Below, in pieces: positions 1 through 8,985 of a stretch of 64,000 bases of DNA. Made by a program: the position numbers and the translations under genes. Positions within the stretch are counted from its first letter, which is position 1. Each line of letters starts with the position of its first letter. The notes under the pieces are model-generated. The model saw only the letters and a list, made by a program, of their open reading frames with translations, made no database searches and was not told where the DNA came from. Location of the stretch: NCBI GenBank assembly GCA_905373475.1, contig CAJPTC010000011.1:1-64000 (forward strand). Direction: 5' to 3'. Origin of the DNA: Bacteroidia bacterium. GTDB taxonomy: Bacteria; Bacteroidota; Bacteroidia; Bacteroidales; CAJPTX01.

Positions 1-55
1 AACCGGGGACACAAGGATTTTCAGTCCTTTGCTCTACCAACTGAGCTATGGCACC
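1..55 (-). tRNA. tRNA-Phe (GAA), 3' part cut off by window edge
   Basis: On the minus strand the first 55 bases read as an acceptor 5' strand, a D arm with the typical AGCTCAGTTGGTAGAGC, and an anticodon arm with loop CTGAAAA, giving anticodon GAA for phenylalanine. The variable loop and the start of the T arm follow, and the remaining T arm and acceptor 3' strand lie beyond base 1. The gene is therefore partial because of the window edge, not because of decay. Confidence 0.93.
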
Positions 56-114
56 TTAACCGAATGCAAAGGTAGGAACTTTTTAGTATACCACAAAACC
101 GCTTTGTCTGTCTT

Positions 115-906
115 CTAGACCCCTACTTTATTCCCCCAAAGCATTATTTGGAGGCGTGGAGCAAAACGAAAACCATAACGGATAGCCATCTCCAATGCAA
201 TGGGCGTGCTAGCTTCCAATGCCTCGCGCGTTGCGCCTAGTGGCATTAGCATTACCGTATCTGCTGCGCGCAAGCGTAGGTGCGACAAGAACTCTAATAG
301 GGGCTGCTCGTCTTCGCGCGTACCAACAACAAATTTCAATTGGATGCTTGCGGGTAGCTGTACTCCTTGCAACCATGCATTGAGATGCTGGATATACTCG
401 TCTTGTGTAAGGCGTTGAGTTGGCAAAAATGCCGCATGTAGTTTTGGCGAAAAGCTCCAGAGATTTACATAGGGCAATAGTTCTGGGGCAAAAAGCGAGC
501 CATTGCTTTCTATGGTGATATGGAAGGCTTTGGGGCAATGCCGCAACTCGTAAAGCAGATCGCGTAGCGCAGCGGCTTGTAGTAGCGGCTCGCCTCCCGT
601 AATGACAAGATGACGAATCTTACCACAATGCGCCAGTATTTTTTCAACTAGTCGGCTAGAGGTTTCGTAGTTCCCCTTGGCAGGATCTAGGGCGTGAACT
701 GTATCGCAAGTCACAATTTGTTGTGAGACGTCTAGCCAATGACAAAACATATTGCAACCTGCAAGGCGCAAAAAAAGACTAGGAGTTCCCGCCAAAAGCC
801 CCTCCCCCTGTATAGTACCTGCTATTGGGAGTTGCAAAGCCGATTGCCCATCCGCAGTATCTGCAATGGGGAATAGCCCTTCGGGTGCAAGTAGCAGTTG
901 GCTCAT
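115..906 (-). CDS. queE: 7-carboxy-7-deazaguanine synthase (QueE-type radical SAM)
   Basis: QueE converts 6-carboxytetrahydropterin to 7-carboxy-7-deazaguanine in the queuosine/preQ0 pathway, using SAM and a [4Fe-4S] cluster. The protein (263 aa) has the family N-terminal motif TIQGEG (residues 31-36), the cluster region starting LAGCNMFC, and the SAM-binding VITGGEP. The cluster cysteines are atypical: C51, C55 and C67 form CX3CX11C, with extra residues inserted before the usual CDT. The start at 906 is chosen because it follows the queC stop by 8 bases; an upstream ATG in the same frame would lie inside queC. It is the last gene of the minus-strand bamD-to-queE run. Function is inferred from family and from its pairing with queC. 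Confidence 0.85.
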   Translation of the reverse strand: MSQLLLAPEGLFPIADTADGQSALQLPIAGTIQGEGLLAGTPSLFLRLAGCNMFCHWLDVSQQIVTCDTVHALDPAKGNYETSSRLVEKILAHCGKIRHLVITGGEPLLQAAALRDLLYELRHCPKAFHITIESNGSLFAPELLPYVNLWSFSPKLHAAFLPTQRLTQDEYIQHLNAWLQGVQLPASIQLKFVVGTREDEQPLLEFLSHLRLRAADTVMLMPLGATREALEASTPIALEMAIRYGFRFAPRLQIMLWGNKVGV

Positions 907-914
907 GCTATGCA

Positions 915-1589
915 CTATATAAGGGGATCGGGAATGCCTGCCTCTGCAAAGGCACGTGCACGAAGGAGGCAACTATCGCATTGCCCACATGGGTGACTAT
1001 CGCCTCGATAGCAAGACCACGTGTGCGCAAAATCTACACCGAGTTGTAAGCCTAAATGTATCTCCTGTGCTTTATTTAGGTGCATAAACGGCGCGCATAT
1101 CTTAATTGGCATATTGTTTATCAAGCGTCGCTCTGTTCCCTGATTTATGGCGGCTTGCATCGCTTTTATGAAAGACTCGCGGCAATCTACATAGCCCGAG
1201 TAGTCTGCTTCGCTTACTCCGATGTAAATATATTGCGCGCCAACGCTCTCGGCTATAGAAGCAGCAATAGATAGGAATACCATGTTGCGTGCGGGAACGT
1301 AGGTGTTGGGCGCATGCTTGCGCTGAATATTGCCTGCTTCGATCGCATTACCAGCCGCATTGTGTGTAAGCGAAGAGGTATCCCATGCCGTAAAAGAAAG
1401 GTCTATTACGAAATGCTTCTTAACTCCTAAATGCTGTGCATGCCACTGTGCACACTGCAACTCCTTGTCGTGCAGCTGCCCGTAGATAAACGAAAGCGCG
1501 TAGAGCTCTAGCCCCTTACTATGGGCAAGGTAAAGAGCCGTCGTGGAATCTAGACCGCCCGAGAGAAGTACTACTGCTTTGGTAGCCAT
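915..1589 (-). CDS. queC: 7-cyano-7-deazaguanine synthase QueC
   Basis: QueC is the ATP-dependent ligase that turns 7-carboxy-7-deazaguanine into preQ0 with ammonia, the step after QueE. The 224-aa protein carries the N-type ATP pyrophosphatase P-loop LLSGGLDSTTAL near residues 8-19 and the C-terminal zinc site made from SC...CGQCDSC (about residues 192-206). Length matches the family. The gene starts 3 bases after the recN stop and ends 8 bases before queE, so the three are very likely cotranscribed, although RecN has no known link to queuosine. Confidence 0.95.
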   Translation of the reverse strand: MATKAVVLLSGGLDSTTALYLAHSKGLELYALSFIYGQLHDKELQCAQWHAQHLGVKKHFVIDLSFTAWDTSSLTHNAAGNAIEAGNIQRKHAPNTYVPARNMVFLSIAASIAESVGAQYIYIGVSEADYSGYVDCRESFIKAMQAAINQGTERRLINNMPIKICAPFMHLNKAQEIHLGLQLGVDFAHTWSCYRGDSHPCGQCDSCLLRARAFAEAGIPDPLI

Positions 1590-1592
1590 GGT

Positions 1593-3263
1593 CTATTGCT
1601 GTGCCGTGCGAAGCAACTCGCGTGCATTCTCTAGCGAGGCATCTGTTACCTGTTCTCCGCTGAGCAATTTTGCCAATTCGAGAACACGCTCCTCGCCGTT
1701 CAGCAAGCGGATATTTGAGACCGTTTCGCCTGACGACGTACGTTCTTTATAAACGAAGAAATGATGCGTACCGCGTGCTGCAATTTGCGGTAAATGGGTA
1801 ATGTTAATCACTTGTAGGTCGGTGGCCATCTTCTGGAGCATAGCACCCATTTGGGCAGCCACTGCGCCTGAAACTCCCGTATCTATTTCGTCAAATAGGA
1901 TAGTAGGCAGTGCCAACGAATGCGCCATGATAGCTTTAAGACTAAGCATTACACGCGCCATTTCACCGCCCGAAGCTATCCGAGCCAAAGGTTGCGGCAC
2001 TAATTGTTGATGGGCGGAGAATTGGAATTCCACAACCTCTGCCCCCGTCGGAGCGAGTTCTGTTTGTGGTACGATTTTAACCTCAAATTTTGCTTCAGGA
2101 ATACCGAGCCGTTGCAAGCTCTCTACAATGTTCTTTGCTAAAGCGGTAGCCTTCTCAGTCCGGCTTTTTGTAAGCTGGGCAGCGAGGTCGTATAAATCCT
2201 TCTCAATGGCGGTAAGCTGTTGATTGAGTTCCTTCAACTCAAAATCGAAACCGTCAAGACCATCGAGGCTCTTTTGAGTGCTCGCCAGTAGCTCAATAAG
2301 CTCTTCGCACGTGGCGCATCTATATTTTTTCAATAAGTGCGAGATGAGTGTTAGGCGCTCTTCTACTTGTGCAAGCTCGTCGTTATCTTCTGGGAAATCC
2401 TTCAATTCGTTGGAGATCTCCTGTGCCAAGTCATGCAATTCGATGGTCACACTTTCAAAACGCTCCACGAGTTCAGCTGCGTGCAGATGTAGGTTACTGA
2501 TACGCGCAAAACTGCTCCGAGCCTCTTTCAAGCGAGAAAGTACAGAGGCGTCTTCGTCGCCCTCCAGTATCGCGAGTACTTCGCTATAGGTTGTTGTAAG
2601 CTCTTCGGCATGTGCCAAGGTCTTTTGGCGCGCTTCGAGTTGCTCTAGTTCATTGGGTAGGAGCTTCGCACCCTTTAACTCCTCTAGTCGCTCGGTAAGT
2701 TCGTCGCGCTCTCTACTTACTCGTTCGTGCTCGCGCAGCTTCGTCGCAATATTTTGCTTCAGAGCTATCCAACGAGTGTACCAAATGGCGTAGTCGGCTA
2801 ACAGCTTTTCATTCTTTGCAAACGCATCGAGCACTTGCATCTGGAATGGAGCATCCTGCAACAAGAGATTAGCGTGCTGCGAATGAATATCTATCAGTCG
2901 TTCTGCGAGCGCCTTGAGCTGTACTAAGGTAACAGGCGTATCGTTTACAAATGCGCGCGATTTACCCGCTGCGGTAACTTGCCGGCGCACGATAAGCTCG
3001 GGTGCATAGTCCATCTCTTGCTCTTCAAAGAAGGGCGCAAGGTTATATTGCTGAATATCAAACGTAACCTCAACGATGCATTGCTCTGCACCTTGCTTAA
3101 TGGCAGAACTGTCTGCGCGTGCACCAAGAATTAGTCCCAACGCTCCGAGTAAGATAGATTTTCCAGCTCCAGTCTCGCCCGTTATAATATTAAAACCAGA
3201 ATAGAGATCGAGGTCTAAGTGCTCTATCAAAGCATAGTTCTGTATAAATAAATGCTTGAGCAT
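1593..3263 (-). CDS. recN: DNA repair protein RecN
   Basis: RecN is an SMC-like ATPase acting in double-strand break repair. The 556-aa sequence starts with MLKHLFIQNYALI, has the Walker A motif GETGAGKS (about residues 30-37), a long coiled-coil middle rich in Glu, Leu and Lys, the ABC signature ASGGEMARV near residue 430 and Walker B LFDEIDTGVSG. Length fits the family. It lies 50 bases downstream of the DUF4835/porD gene and 3 bases before queC, an order (coaBC-DUF4835-recN) I associate with Bacteroidota. Confidence 0.96.
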   Translation of the reverse strand: MLKHLFIQNYALIEHLDLDLYSGFNIITGETGAGKSILLGALGLILGARADSSAIKQGAEQCIVEVTFDIQQYNLAPFFEEQEMDYAPELIVRRQVTAAGKSRAFVNDTPVTLVQLKALAERLIDIHSQHANLLLQDAPFQMQVLDAFAKNEKLLADYAIWYTRWIALKQNIATKLREHERVSRERDELTERLEELKGAKLLPNELEQLEARQKTLAHAEELTTTYSEVLAILEGDEDASVLSRLKEARSSFARISNLHLHAAELVERFESVTIELHDLAQEISNELKDFPEDNDELAQVEERLTLISHLLKKYRCATCEELIELLASTQKSLDGLDGFDFELKELNQQLTAIEKDLYDLAAQLTKSRTEKATALAKNIVESLQRLGIPEAKFEVKIVPQTELAPTGAEVVEFQFSAHQQLVPQPLARIASGGEMARVMLSLKAIMAHSLALPTILFDEIDTGVSGAVAAQMGAMLQKMATDLQVINITHLPQIAARGTHHFFVYKERTSSGETVSNIRLLNGEERVLELAKLLSGEQVTDASLENARELLRTAQQ

Positions 3264-3313
3264 TGTGGCAAATTAGAAAGCACAAACAGTTGAGAAAAGA
3301 GTGTCTCTGTCTC

Positions 3314-4240
3314 TCAATTTGTATCATGCTGTTTGAGCAAGTTCTGATATTGCTGTGCATTGACACGGTCAATATCCACCATGATATTTACCGCTTTGGC
3401 TTTTTCCGTAGCACTTGATCGAGAGAATATATTTAGTATCTCTTCGCGCTTTGCATCTAGAAAAAGCTGAATGGCAAGCATATCGGCGTCGGGTCTTGAA
3501 CGATACACTTTCTGTATCTCGGTAATGGCCTGTAGCACCGCATCTCTTCCCTCGGGGAGTTTATCTACCATGAGGTCTAGACCGCGGCGATGATACGTAT
3601 ACATGGCACGTCGTAGCGCACGATATTTATCATCCATCATGTTTTCTACAATCCAGTAGCGGTTCTTTTTAGAACTCTCATAGGCTTTCCAACCACGTTC
3701 AGTGGCATTCTGCGCGTTATCTACAATCTGTTTCGCCTTCTCGAAGAACTCCGTGCCTCCGAGCGGCGAGAAAGTATCGTAGTCGTACCCTAAGATTATA
3801 TAGATATAGAAAGCAAGAATAGCAGTCAGATTGTTCTGGTGTGCTGCTTCGTTAAACTCGAGCTTTTCATTCTCTATGTAGTTGAACTGTATGTTCTGGT
3901 CTAGGAAATTGAGAATGGGGGAGTTATAGGATGTCCCATAAATAGGGCGGCGAAGTTGAAGGTTCATCGTACCCTTATATTCGTCGCCACTCTGCTCGTT
4001 GAGCGTGAGAATAAGCGTACATTCAATGCGCTCGTTTTCGGCAAACTTGTGCGGCGTCCAAGGAGTATTGTTGATGAACTCATACACTGCACTCTGGAGG
4101 GTATTAAACACATTGCGGTTCGTACCCTGTATCTTTTGCGAATTCAGCTGAAAAGAGCACTTCAATTCTTGTGCGCTTCCAACGATCGGCGCTAGTAATA
4201 CAAGGGCACATAAGGCGAGAAACGAGCGGCGTAGTGTCAT
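3314..4240 (-). CDS. porD: DUF4835 family protein (PorD-like)
   Basis: A 308-aa secreted or periplasmic protein of the DUF4835 family, named PorD in annotations of the Porphyromonas type IX secretion system; the biochemical role is not established. The N-terminus has a signal peptide ending near GSAQ (residue 22-24). Following it are the family hallmarks QIQGTNRNVFNTLQ-like (residues 36-50) and NNTPW, with a Gly/Tyr-rich YIILGYDYDTFSPLGG segment in the middle. The start codon overlaps the coaBC stop by 4 bases (ATGA on the minus strand), indicating translational coupling. Family membership is from recognition; the PorD name is moderately certain. Confidence 0.82.
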   Translation of the reverse strand: MTLRRSFLALCALVLLAPIVGSAQELKCSFQLNSQKIQGTNRNVFNTLQSAVYEFINNTPWTPHKFAENERIECTLILTLNEQSGDEYKGTMNLQLRRPIYGTSYNSPILNFLDQNIQFNYIENEKLEFNEAAHQNNLTAILAFYIYIILGYDYDTFSPLGGTEFFEKAKQIVDNAQNATERGWKAYESSKKNRYWIVENMMDDKYRALRRAMYTYHRRGLDLMVDKLPEGRDAVLQAITEIQKVYRSRPDADMLAIQLFLDAKREEILNIFSRSSATEKAKAVNIMVDIDRVNAQQYQNLLKQHDTN

Positions 4241-5448
4241 GAGCGTTTTATGAGCATTTGTGCGACGCTATGGGCAATCGCTTTCGATAGTTCCGTCTTT
4301 AGCTCTAGAGGTCGTGCCTCCGTTCGCCCATCAGCGTAAACGAAAGTGGTTTTATTGGTATTGGAACAGAACCCTGCGCCGACATCGGCAAGGGTATTCA
4401 ACACGCAGAGATCCATGTTCTTCTGCAACAATTTCCTCTGCGCATTCTCAAGCCCGTTGCCAGTCTCAAGTGCAAACCCTACCAGCAGTTGATCTGTTCG
4501 TTTGGTTGCTCCGAGCGCTTTTGCAATGTCTGGACATGAAGCTAAGGAGAGCTGCAAAGTCTGCTCGCGATGCGGGATTTTGTTCTCGGCAACCTGCTCA
4601 GGACGATAGTCGGCTACTGCGGCAGACATGATTGCCACATCCATAGATGCCCAGAGCGCCGTACATTGTTCGTACATCTGCTGTGCCGTCTCTACTTTAT
4701 AGGTATGAAGGTTGGGCAACTGCGTGGGATAAACCTCGCTCGCCCCGGCTACGCAATATACCTCAGCGCCGAGTTCTGCTAGTGTATCGGAGATGGCCGA
4801 GCCCATTCTACCACTGGAGTGGTTTGAAATGAAACGAACAGGATCTAGGGGTTCGCGAGTTGGTCCACTGGTTACCAATATCTTCTTCCCCCGTAACGGA
4901 CCGTTTTGTGCGAAAAGAGCTACAATGGCAGAGACTATTTGTTCAGGCTCCGCCATACGCCCCTTTCCTTCAAGCCCGCTGGCTAAAAAACCACTCTCGG
5001 GTTCAATAATCTGCACCCCATGCATTCGCAGTCTTTGTAAATTCTCTTGCGTAGTAGGGTGTGCAAACATATCGAGATCCATGGTAGGAGCTACACACAC
5101 AGGCGCACGCATAGACAGGTATGTAGTAACTAGGAGATTGTCTGCTATACCGTGCGACATCTTTGCAAGCGTATTGGCTGTTGCAGGCGCAATTACCATC
5201 AGGTCTGCCCATTCGCCTAACGATATGTGGCTATTCCAGTCTCCGTTCGTTGGATTGTAGAACTCGGTCAAGACGGGATGTTGCGAAAGTGTGGCTAAAG
5301 TAAGCGGTGCAATAAATTGTTGCCCCATCTGGGTCATGACAACGCGAACTTCTGCGCCACGTTTTACTAAAAGACGAACAAGGATTGCCGCTTTATAAGC
5401 CGCAATCCCTCCCGTAACGCCTACTAGTATATGTTTGCCTGTAAGCAT
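4237..5448 (-). CDS. coaBC: Bifunctional phosphopantothenoylcysteine decarboxylase/phosphopantothenate-cysteine ligase
   Basis: CoaBC catalyses two coenzyme A steps: joining cysteine to 4'-phosphopantothenate and decarboxylating the product. The N-terminal flavoprotein half shows GVTGGIAAYKA at the start and PTMDLDMF near residue 115. The C-terminal ligase half has the ITSGPTREPLDPVRFISN-type segment (begins VTSGPT here) and NKIPH. At 403 aa the length is normal. The start is set at the ATG at 5448; the two codons before it begin with TTG and are less likely to be used. It lies 15 bases after rpoZ and overlaps the next gene. Confidence 0.96.
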   Translation of the reverse strand: MLTGKHILVGVTGGIAAYKAAILVRLLVKRGAEVRVVMTQMGQQFIAPLTLATLSQHPVLTEFYNPTNGDWNSHISLGEWADLMVIAPATANTLAKMSHGIADNLLVTTYLSMRAPVCVAPTMDLDMFAHPTTQENLQRLRMHGVQIIEPESGFLASGLEGKGRMAEPEQIVSAIVALFAQNGPLRGKKILVTSGPTREPLDPVRFISNHSSGRMGSAISDTLAELGAEVYCVAGASEVYPTQLPNLHTYKVETAQQMYEQCTALWASMDVAIMSAAVADYRPEQVAENKIPHREQTLQLSLASCPDIAKALGATKRTDQLLVGFALETGNGLENAQRKLLQKNMDLCVLNTLADVGAGFCSNTNKTTFVYADGRTEARPLELKTELSKAIAHSVAQMLIKRS

Positions 5449-5469
5449 TGTCAAGCGCAGTTTATATTA

Positions 5470-5856
5470 CTAGCTTTCGCGGGACTCCGTTGTTGCGTTT
5501 GTGGCCGCTTGTTTTGCTTCTTCCTCCGAGAGTTCGGTAATCGTTAAACGATTATTTAAGAACTCCTGAAGCGCAAGAAGTACAGGCTTTGGTAGCCGCT
5601 CGTATTGCCTGCTCAATTCTATTTGTTCCTCGTTGCGGAACTCCTCTTTTTCGGGGTTATCGTCTGCTGTGTAGGTAAAAGCAACAAGCTTGTCGTTAAG
5701 CTCATGCTTTAGCTCTTCGCTTATCTGATCGGCGCGCTGAGCTATGGCAACAGTTGTTGCGTAAATGTTGTGTGTAGGCTTTGCTAGCTCCATCACATTC
5801 TGCGTCTTCGTGTCTGAGGGAGCGCCTACTTTTCGATACGATTGGATCTTATCCAT
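5470..5856 (-). CDS. rpoZ: DNA-directed RNA polymerase omega-like subunit
   Basis: A 128-aa protein of the Bacteroidota RpoZ/omega type, which supports RNA polymerase assembly. The segment NIYATTVAIAQRADQI (about residues 30-45) corresponds to the conserved omega core (usually N-x-Y-ballast-xx-RA-xQI). The C-terminal half is acidic and charged, as in Bacteroidota versions, which are longer than the proteobacterial protein. Position between bamD and coaBC is the expected neighbourhood and supports the call, since sequence alone would be weaker. Confidence 0.85.
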   Translation of the reverse strand: MDKIQSYRKVGAPSDTKTQNVMELAKPTHNIYATTVAIAQRADQISEELKHELNDKLVAFTYTADDNPEKEEFRNEEQIELSRQYERLPKPVLLALQEFLNNRLTITELSEEEAKQAATNATTESRES

Positions 5857-5896
5857 GGATAAAGATATTTATACTTATCAATGTCGTTTGTCTGAA

Positions 5897-6730
5897 TTAA
5901 CGGAGCTGCTCTGGTATAACCGACATGTCGGGCTGATAACCTAGGAACTCCATTGAATGGAGGTAGTATCCCAACACCTCCTTCGCATTTTTTGAACTAG
6001 GGAACTCGCTAATGTAGGATAGCGATTCGTCTACCGTTTGTTGGAATCGTTCGCGCCGTTTACTATCGATACTGTTGAGAGCAAAAAGATAGTTGCACTT
6101 TACCAAAAGGTAATATTGCTCTTCGCGGTAGGGCGAAACAGGGAATTTCTCCAAACTACGTTTGAATGCCGTTAATGCCGATTTGTACATTTCCATTCTG
6201 TAGTAGAGCTTCGCCGCTTCAAATTCCTTACGGAGTAGCTTCTCGTAGAGTGCTTTCAGGTATTTATCAGCTTCGCCAATTCGCTCGCTCTTCGGGTAGG
6301 CATCCTTGAAATTATTGAACCCAACAATCGCCTTTTGTGTGTACGTCTGATCGAGTGCTGGGCGAGGCGCTTCGAGATAGTTGCAGTATGCCGTTTGAAA
6401 AGTAGCCTCCTCTACAAATGGGCTACGCGGGTAATTGGTAATCAACTGCTCGTACATGTAACCTGCCAGCGAGTAGTCGCCATCGAAAAAATAGCACTTG
6501 GCTAAGTAGTAGCTCACCGTATCTGCGCGCGGTGTTGCACGCGTCATGGGAATAACTCGTTCAAAGAGTTCCTTTGCCTTTGTGTACTTTCCCTTTTGGT
6601 AATACTGCATAGCCGCAGCATATTGCCTTTCGGTGTTTGTACTTTTCAGGAGCTTGTCGTACGAATCGCAAGCCGTTAGACACAGCATTAACGATAGTAC
6701 AACACACAGCACGATAACTAGTCGATGCAT
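5897..6730 (-). CDS. bamD: Outer membrane protein assembly factor BamD (lipoprotein)
   Basis: BamD is the essential lipoprotein of the BAM complex that folds outer-membrane beta-barrels. The 277-aa protein has a lipoprotein signal peptide with lipobox LTAC (Cys21), followed by the characteristic YDKLLKS segment and tetratricopeptide-type helices, including YYQKGKYTKAKELFERVI and repeats containing YPRSPF and FPVSPY. Length fits the family. It appears to be the first gene of the minus-strand operon, with a candidate -7 promoter element 44 bases upstream. Confidence 0.94.
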   Translation of the reverse strand: MHRLVIVLCVVLSLMLCLTACDSYDKLLKSTNTERQYAAAMQYYQKGKYTKAKELFERVIPMTRATPRADTVSYYLAKCYFFDGDYSLAGYMYEQLITNYPRSPFVEEATFQTAYCNYLEAPRPALDQTYTQKAIVGFNNFKDAYPKSERIGEADKYLKALYEKLLRKEFEAAKLYYRMEMYKSALTAFKRSLEKFPVSPYREEQYYLLVKCNYLFALNSIDSKRRERFQQTVDESLSYISEFPSSKNAKEVLGYYLHSMEFLGYQPDMSVIPEQLR

Positions 6731-6773
6731 ACCTCGAACCTCTTTGTAGAAATATATTTACGTAAGATACGGG

Positions 6774-6781
6774 CAAAGTTA
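6774..6781 (-). promoter_or_regulatory. Candidate Bacteroidetes -7 promoter element for bamD operon
   Basis: Minus-strand TAACTTTG matches TAnnTTTG and lies 44 bases before the bamD start. No clear TTTG -33 element is visible at the expected distance, so this is a motif-based call only. Confidence 0.5.
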
Positions 6782-6904
6782 CAGTTTATTTTACCTACGT
6801 AAGGAAACAGACGAAAACTCCCATTGAAAAGATGTACGAATAGAGCGTATAAGAGGCAGAAAATCCCTAATTGCCTTTGAGCCTGCAGCTATACCACAAC
6901 TCTT

Positions 6905-8521
6905 CTAATGGTTGTTATTGTGCATGCGTTCCACAATCCACTCTTTTATGTTCCGCTTCTCCTCATCAAAGCTTGCGCCAATAAGAATGATCTCTTTACC
7001 TGATGAGGCGTACTTTGCAGCATAATCCTTCTCGATTATCTGTTGTAATGCCTCTTCGGCTGTGCCAGCACTCCAGAGCTTGAGTTCAAAAAGATAAACC
7101 GTTGTAGCGGTTATCACCACGCAATCCGCTCTGCCCGTAGTGCCTACGACTTCCGTCTCGGTGTACTGTCCTAGCAAAGCAAAGATGAGGTATACCACTA
7201 TCTGATAGTCTCGCTCACGGAATTTTACCTCTGTTCTTTCTGTAGTATCGTAGGGCAAATTAGCAAAAACGGTCTGTAAACGCTCCATAAAGGAATCAAC
7301 ATCTTGTGCATCTATGTCATCAAGGAATTTGAAAATGGAGATCCCTAAACCGCGATCCAAAGGCAAAAAACTACTCTTTAGGTTGTTAAGAAAACCATAA
7401 CGCACCTCATCGTTCGGATACCCCAAACGGTAGTAGTTGCGCGCTGCAACGTATTCTTTAATAGTCAGATAACCCGTTTGAAAGAGGATAGGAATTGGGT
7501 CGTGAGCATCGGCGCGGTGCTTATTCAAGCCATAATCGTCGAGACGTACTCCACCCTCAAGGTCGGGAATAAAGTAATGCGCCTCTTTCAAATATTTTAC
7601 CAAAAAATCGGGCGTGCCTGTTGCGTACCAGTAGTCAGCAAATTCGTGCTTTTTCAAGACATTGAGTAAACTAAATGGGTTATAAACATGCTCGCCATAT
7701 CTGCAAAACTGATAGCCATCGTAGCGTTGTTTCAACTGTGCAATAGTCTCCTCGTGCGTCAGCTGAAGCGCGGCTGAGAGCTCCGCTATTTCTGAGACAA
7801 AATATGAGACGAGCTCCTCCTCTTTAATACCACAAATGCCTGCATATATAGCCTCCATACTGATATCGTTGAGGTTGTTTAATCCGCTAAACACACTCAC
7901 CTTGCTAAACTTTGTGACACCCGTTAAAAACGAAAAACGAAGATGCTCATCGCAAGTTTTAATTACCGAGAAAAATGCGCCTAAAACGTCGCGATATTGA
8001 GTATTTAATTGCTCATCATCTAAAGTATCCAGTAGCGCCTTGTCGTACTCATCGATAAGTATAACCACTTGCTGCCCTGTCTTCGCATGTGCACGACGAA
8101 TTACTCCCATGAAGCGGGTAGAATAGTCTTGCTCAGACAGTTCTGTACCATAAAGCTTCTCCCAAGCAGTGAGATGGTTGTTCAAATTTATAGCAAGACT
8201 GTTTGTTTCTTTATAATTGCTTGCATTGAAGTCTAAATACAGAATCGGATACTGCTGCCACGCTTCGCGTCCTTCTTGTTTGGCTAGCTCCTCTTCGGCT
8301 TTCTCAAGATACAACCCCTTAAAAAGTTCCCTTTGCCCACGAAAATAAGCGGCTAACGTTGAGAGGAATAAACTCTTCCCGAAACGACGAGGGCGGCTCA
8401 AAAAGTACACCTTACCGCGCAGTAACTGTACGATATACTTAGTCTTATCTACATAGAGATATTCACTCTGGCGCAGATCCTCAAAATTCTGTACACCGAT
8501 GGGTAGTTTTCTTTCTGCCAT
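6905..8521 (-). CDS. AAA-ATPase-like/PD-(D/E)XK nuclease-fold protein, copy 1
   Basis: A 538-aa member of the family joining an AAA-ATPase-like domain (PF09820 type) to a C-terminal PD-(D/E)XK nuclease domain (PF08011 type). Biological role is unknown. The N-terminal family signature MAERKLPIGVQ and YVDKT precede a P-loop-like RPRRFGKS (residues 43-50) and Walker B VVILIDEYDK (152-161). The C-terminal domain has D466 in GRADCVV and E479-L-K481 in YLFELK, consistent with an intact nuclease centre. From about residue 296 (DYWYATGTP) to the end it is almost identical to copy 2, but clearly different before that point. No neighbouring gene suggests a function; it stands alone on the minus strand. 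Confidence 0.9.
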   Translation of the reverse strand: MAERKLPIGVQNFEDLRQSEYLYVDKTKYIVQLLRGKVYFLSRPRRFGKSLFLSTLAAYFRGQRELFKGLYLEKAEEELAKQEGREAWQQYPILYLDFNASNYKETNSLAINLNNHLTAWEKLYGTELSEQDYSTRFMGVIRRAHAKTGQQVVILIDEYDKALLDTLDDEQLNTQYRDVLGAFFSVIKTCDEHLRFSFLTGVTKFSKVSVFSGLNNLNDISMEAIYAGICGIKEEELVSYFVSEIAELSAALQLTHEETIAQLKQRYDGYQFCRYGEHVYNPFSLLNVLKKHEFADYWYATGTPDFLVKYLKEAHYFIPDLEGGVRLDDYGLNKHRADAHDPIPILFQTGYLTIKEYVAARNYYRLGYPNDEVRYGFLNNLKSSFLPLDRGLGISIFKFLDDIDAQDVDSFMERLQTVFANLPYDTTERTEVKFRERDYQIVVYLIFALLGQYTETEVVGTTGRADCVVITATTVYLFELKLWSAGTAEEALQQIIEKDYAAKYASSGKEIILIGASFDEEKRNIKEWIVERMHNNNH

Positions 8522-8707
8522 TTTCGCGACTGTTTAATAGACGAAGATACGGAAATTGAAAGGCAAACAGGAAAACCGTGTGGTTCGGGCAACGTGCTTT
8601 ACTCTGAAAGATCTAAAACAGGTGAACAACAAGTCATCCTACAATTCTAAAACGAAGTGCGGCTACGAGAAATTCTCCGAACTGTTCGGGTAAAGCTTCT
8701 GTCGCGT

Positions 8708-8743
8708 AAAAAAAACGCCAGACTCATTAATGAGTCTGGCGTT
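8708..8743 (-). terminator. Rho-independent terminator after ferredoxin gene
   Basis: Perfect 14-bp inverted repeat (8714-8727 with 8730-8743; AACGCCAGACTCAT and its complement) and, reading on the minus strand, a run of eight T directly after it. It lies about 25 bases beyond the ferredoxin stop codon and fits minus-strand termination. Confidence 0.88.
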
Positions 8744-8766
8744 AGAATTTTGCCTTGGTTTGGTGC

Positions 8767-8937
8767 TTACTTCGCGAGGCTAATCACTCCCGTTGGGCAA
8801 ACATCTGCACAAGCACCGCATTCCGTGCAAAGATCGGGATTGATCTTATAGATATCGCCAGCGGTGATTGCTTCTACTGGGCATTCGGGTTGACATGAGC
8901 CGCATGCTACACACCCTTCGTTAATTACGTATGCCAT
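8767..8937 (-). CDS. 4Fe-4S ferredoxin, two-cluster bacterial type
   Basis: A 56-aa electron carrier with two cysteine sets, CVACGSCQPECP and CTECGACADVCP, each CX2CX2CX3CP, so it should hold two [4Fe-4S] clusters as clostridial-type ferredoxins do. The start at 8937 gives MAYVINEGC, the normal ferredoxin N-terminus, and is preceded by AAAGGAG as ribosome binding site; a longer in-frame start upstream would add an unlikely 28-residue extension. It is monocistronic, with its own promoter-like element and terminator. Its partner oxidoreductase is not identifiable here. Confidence 0.96.
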   Translation of the reverse strand: MAYVINEGCVACGSCQPECPVEAITAGDIYKINPDLCTECGACADVCPTGVISLAK

Positions 8938-8985
8938 TGTTCTCTCTCCTTTGCTATTTGTTCTACTTCTTTCTCTTAGGTGTAG

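Noticed and set aside
907..972. Longer start for queE
   Set aside because: Would lie inside queC and add a Cys/Arg-rich extension absent from the family.
8714..8743. Perfect palindrome considered as an attachment or operator site
   Set aside because: Position just after the ferredoxin gene and the T run on the minus strand fit a terminator fully.
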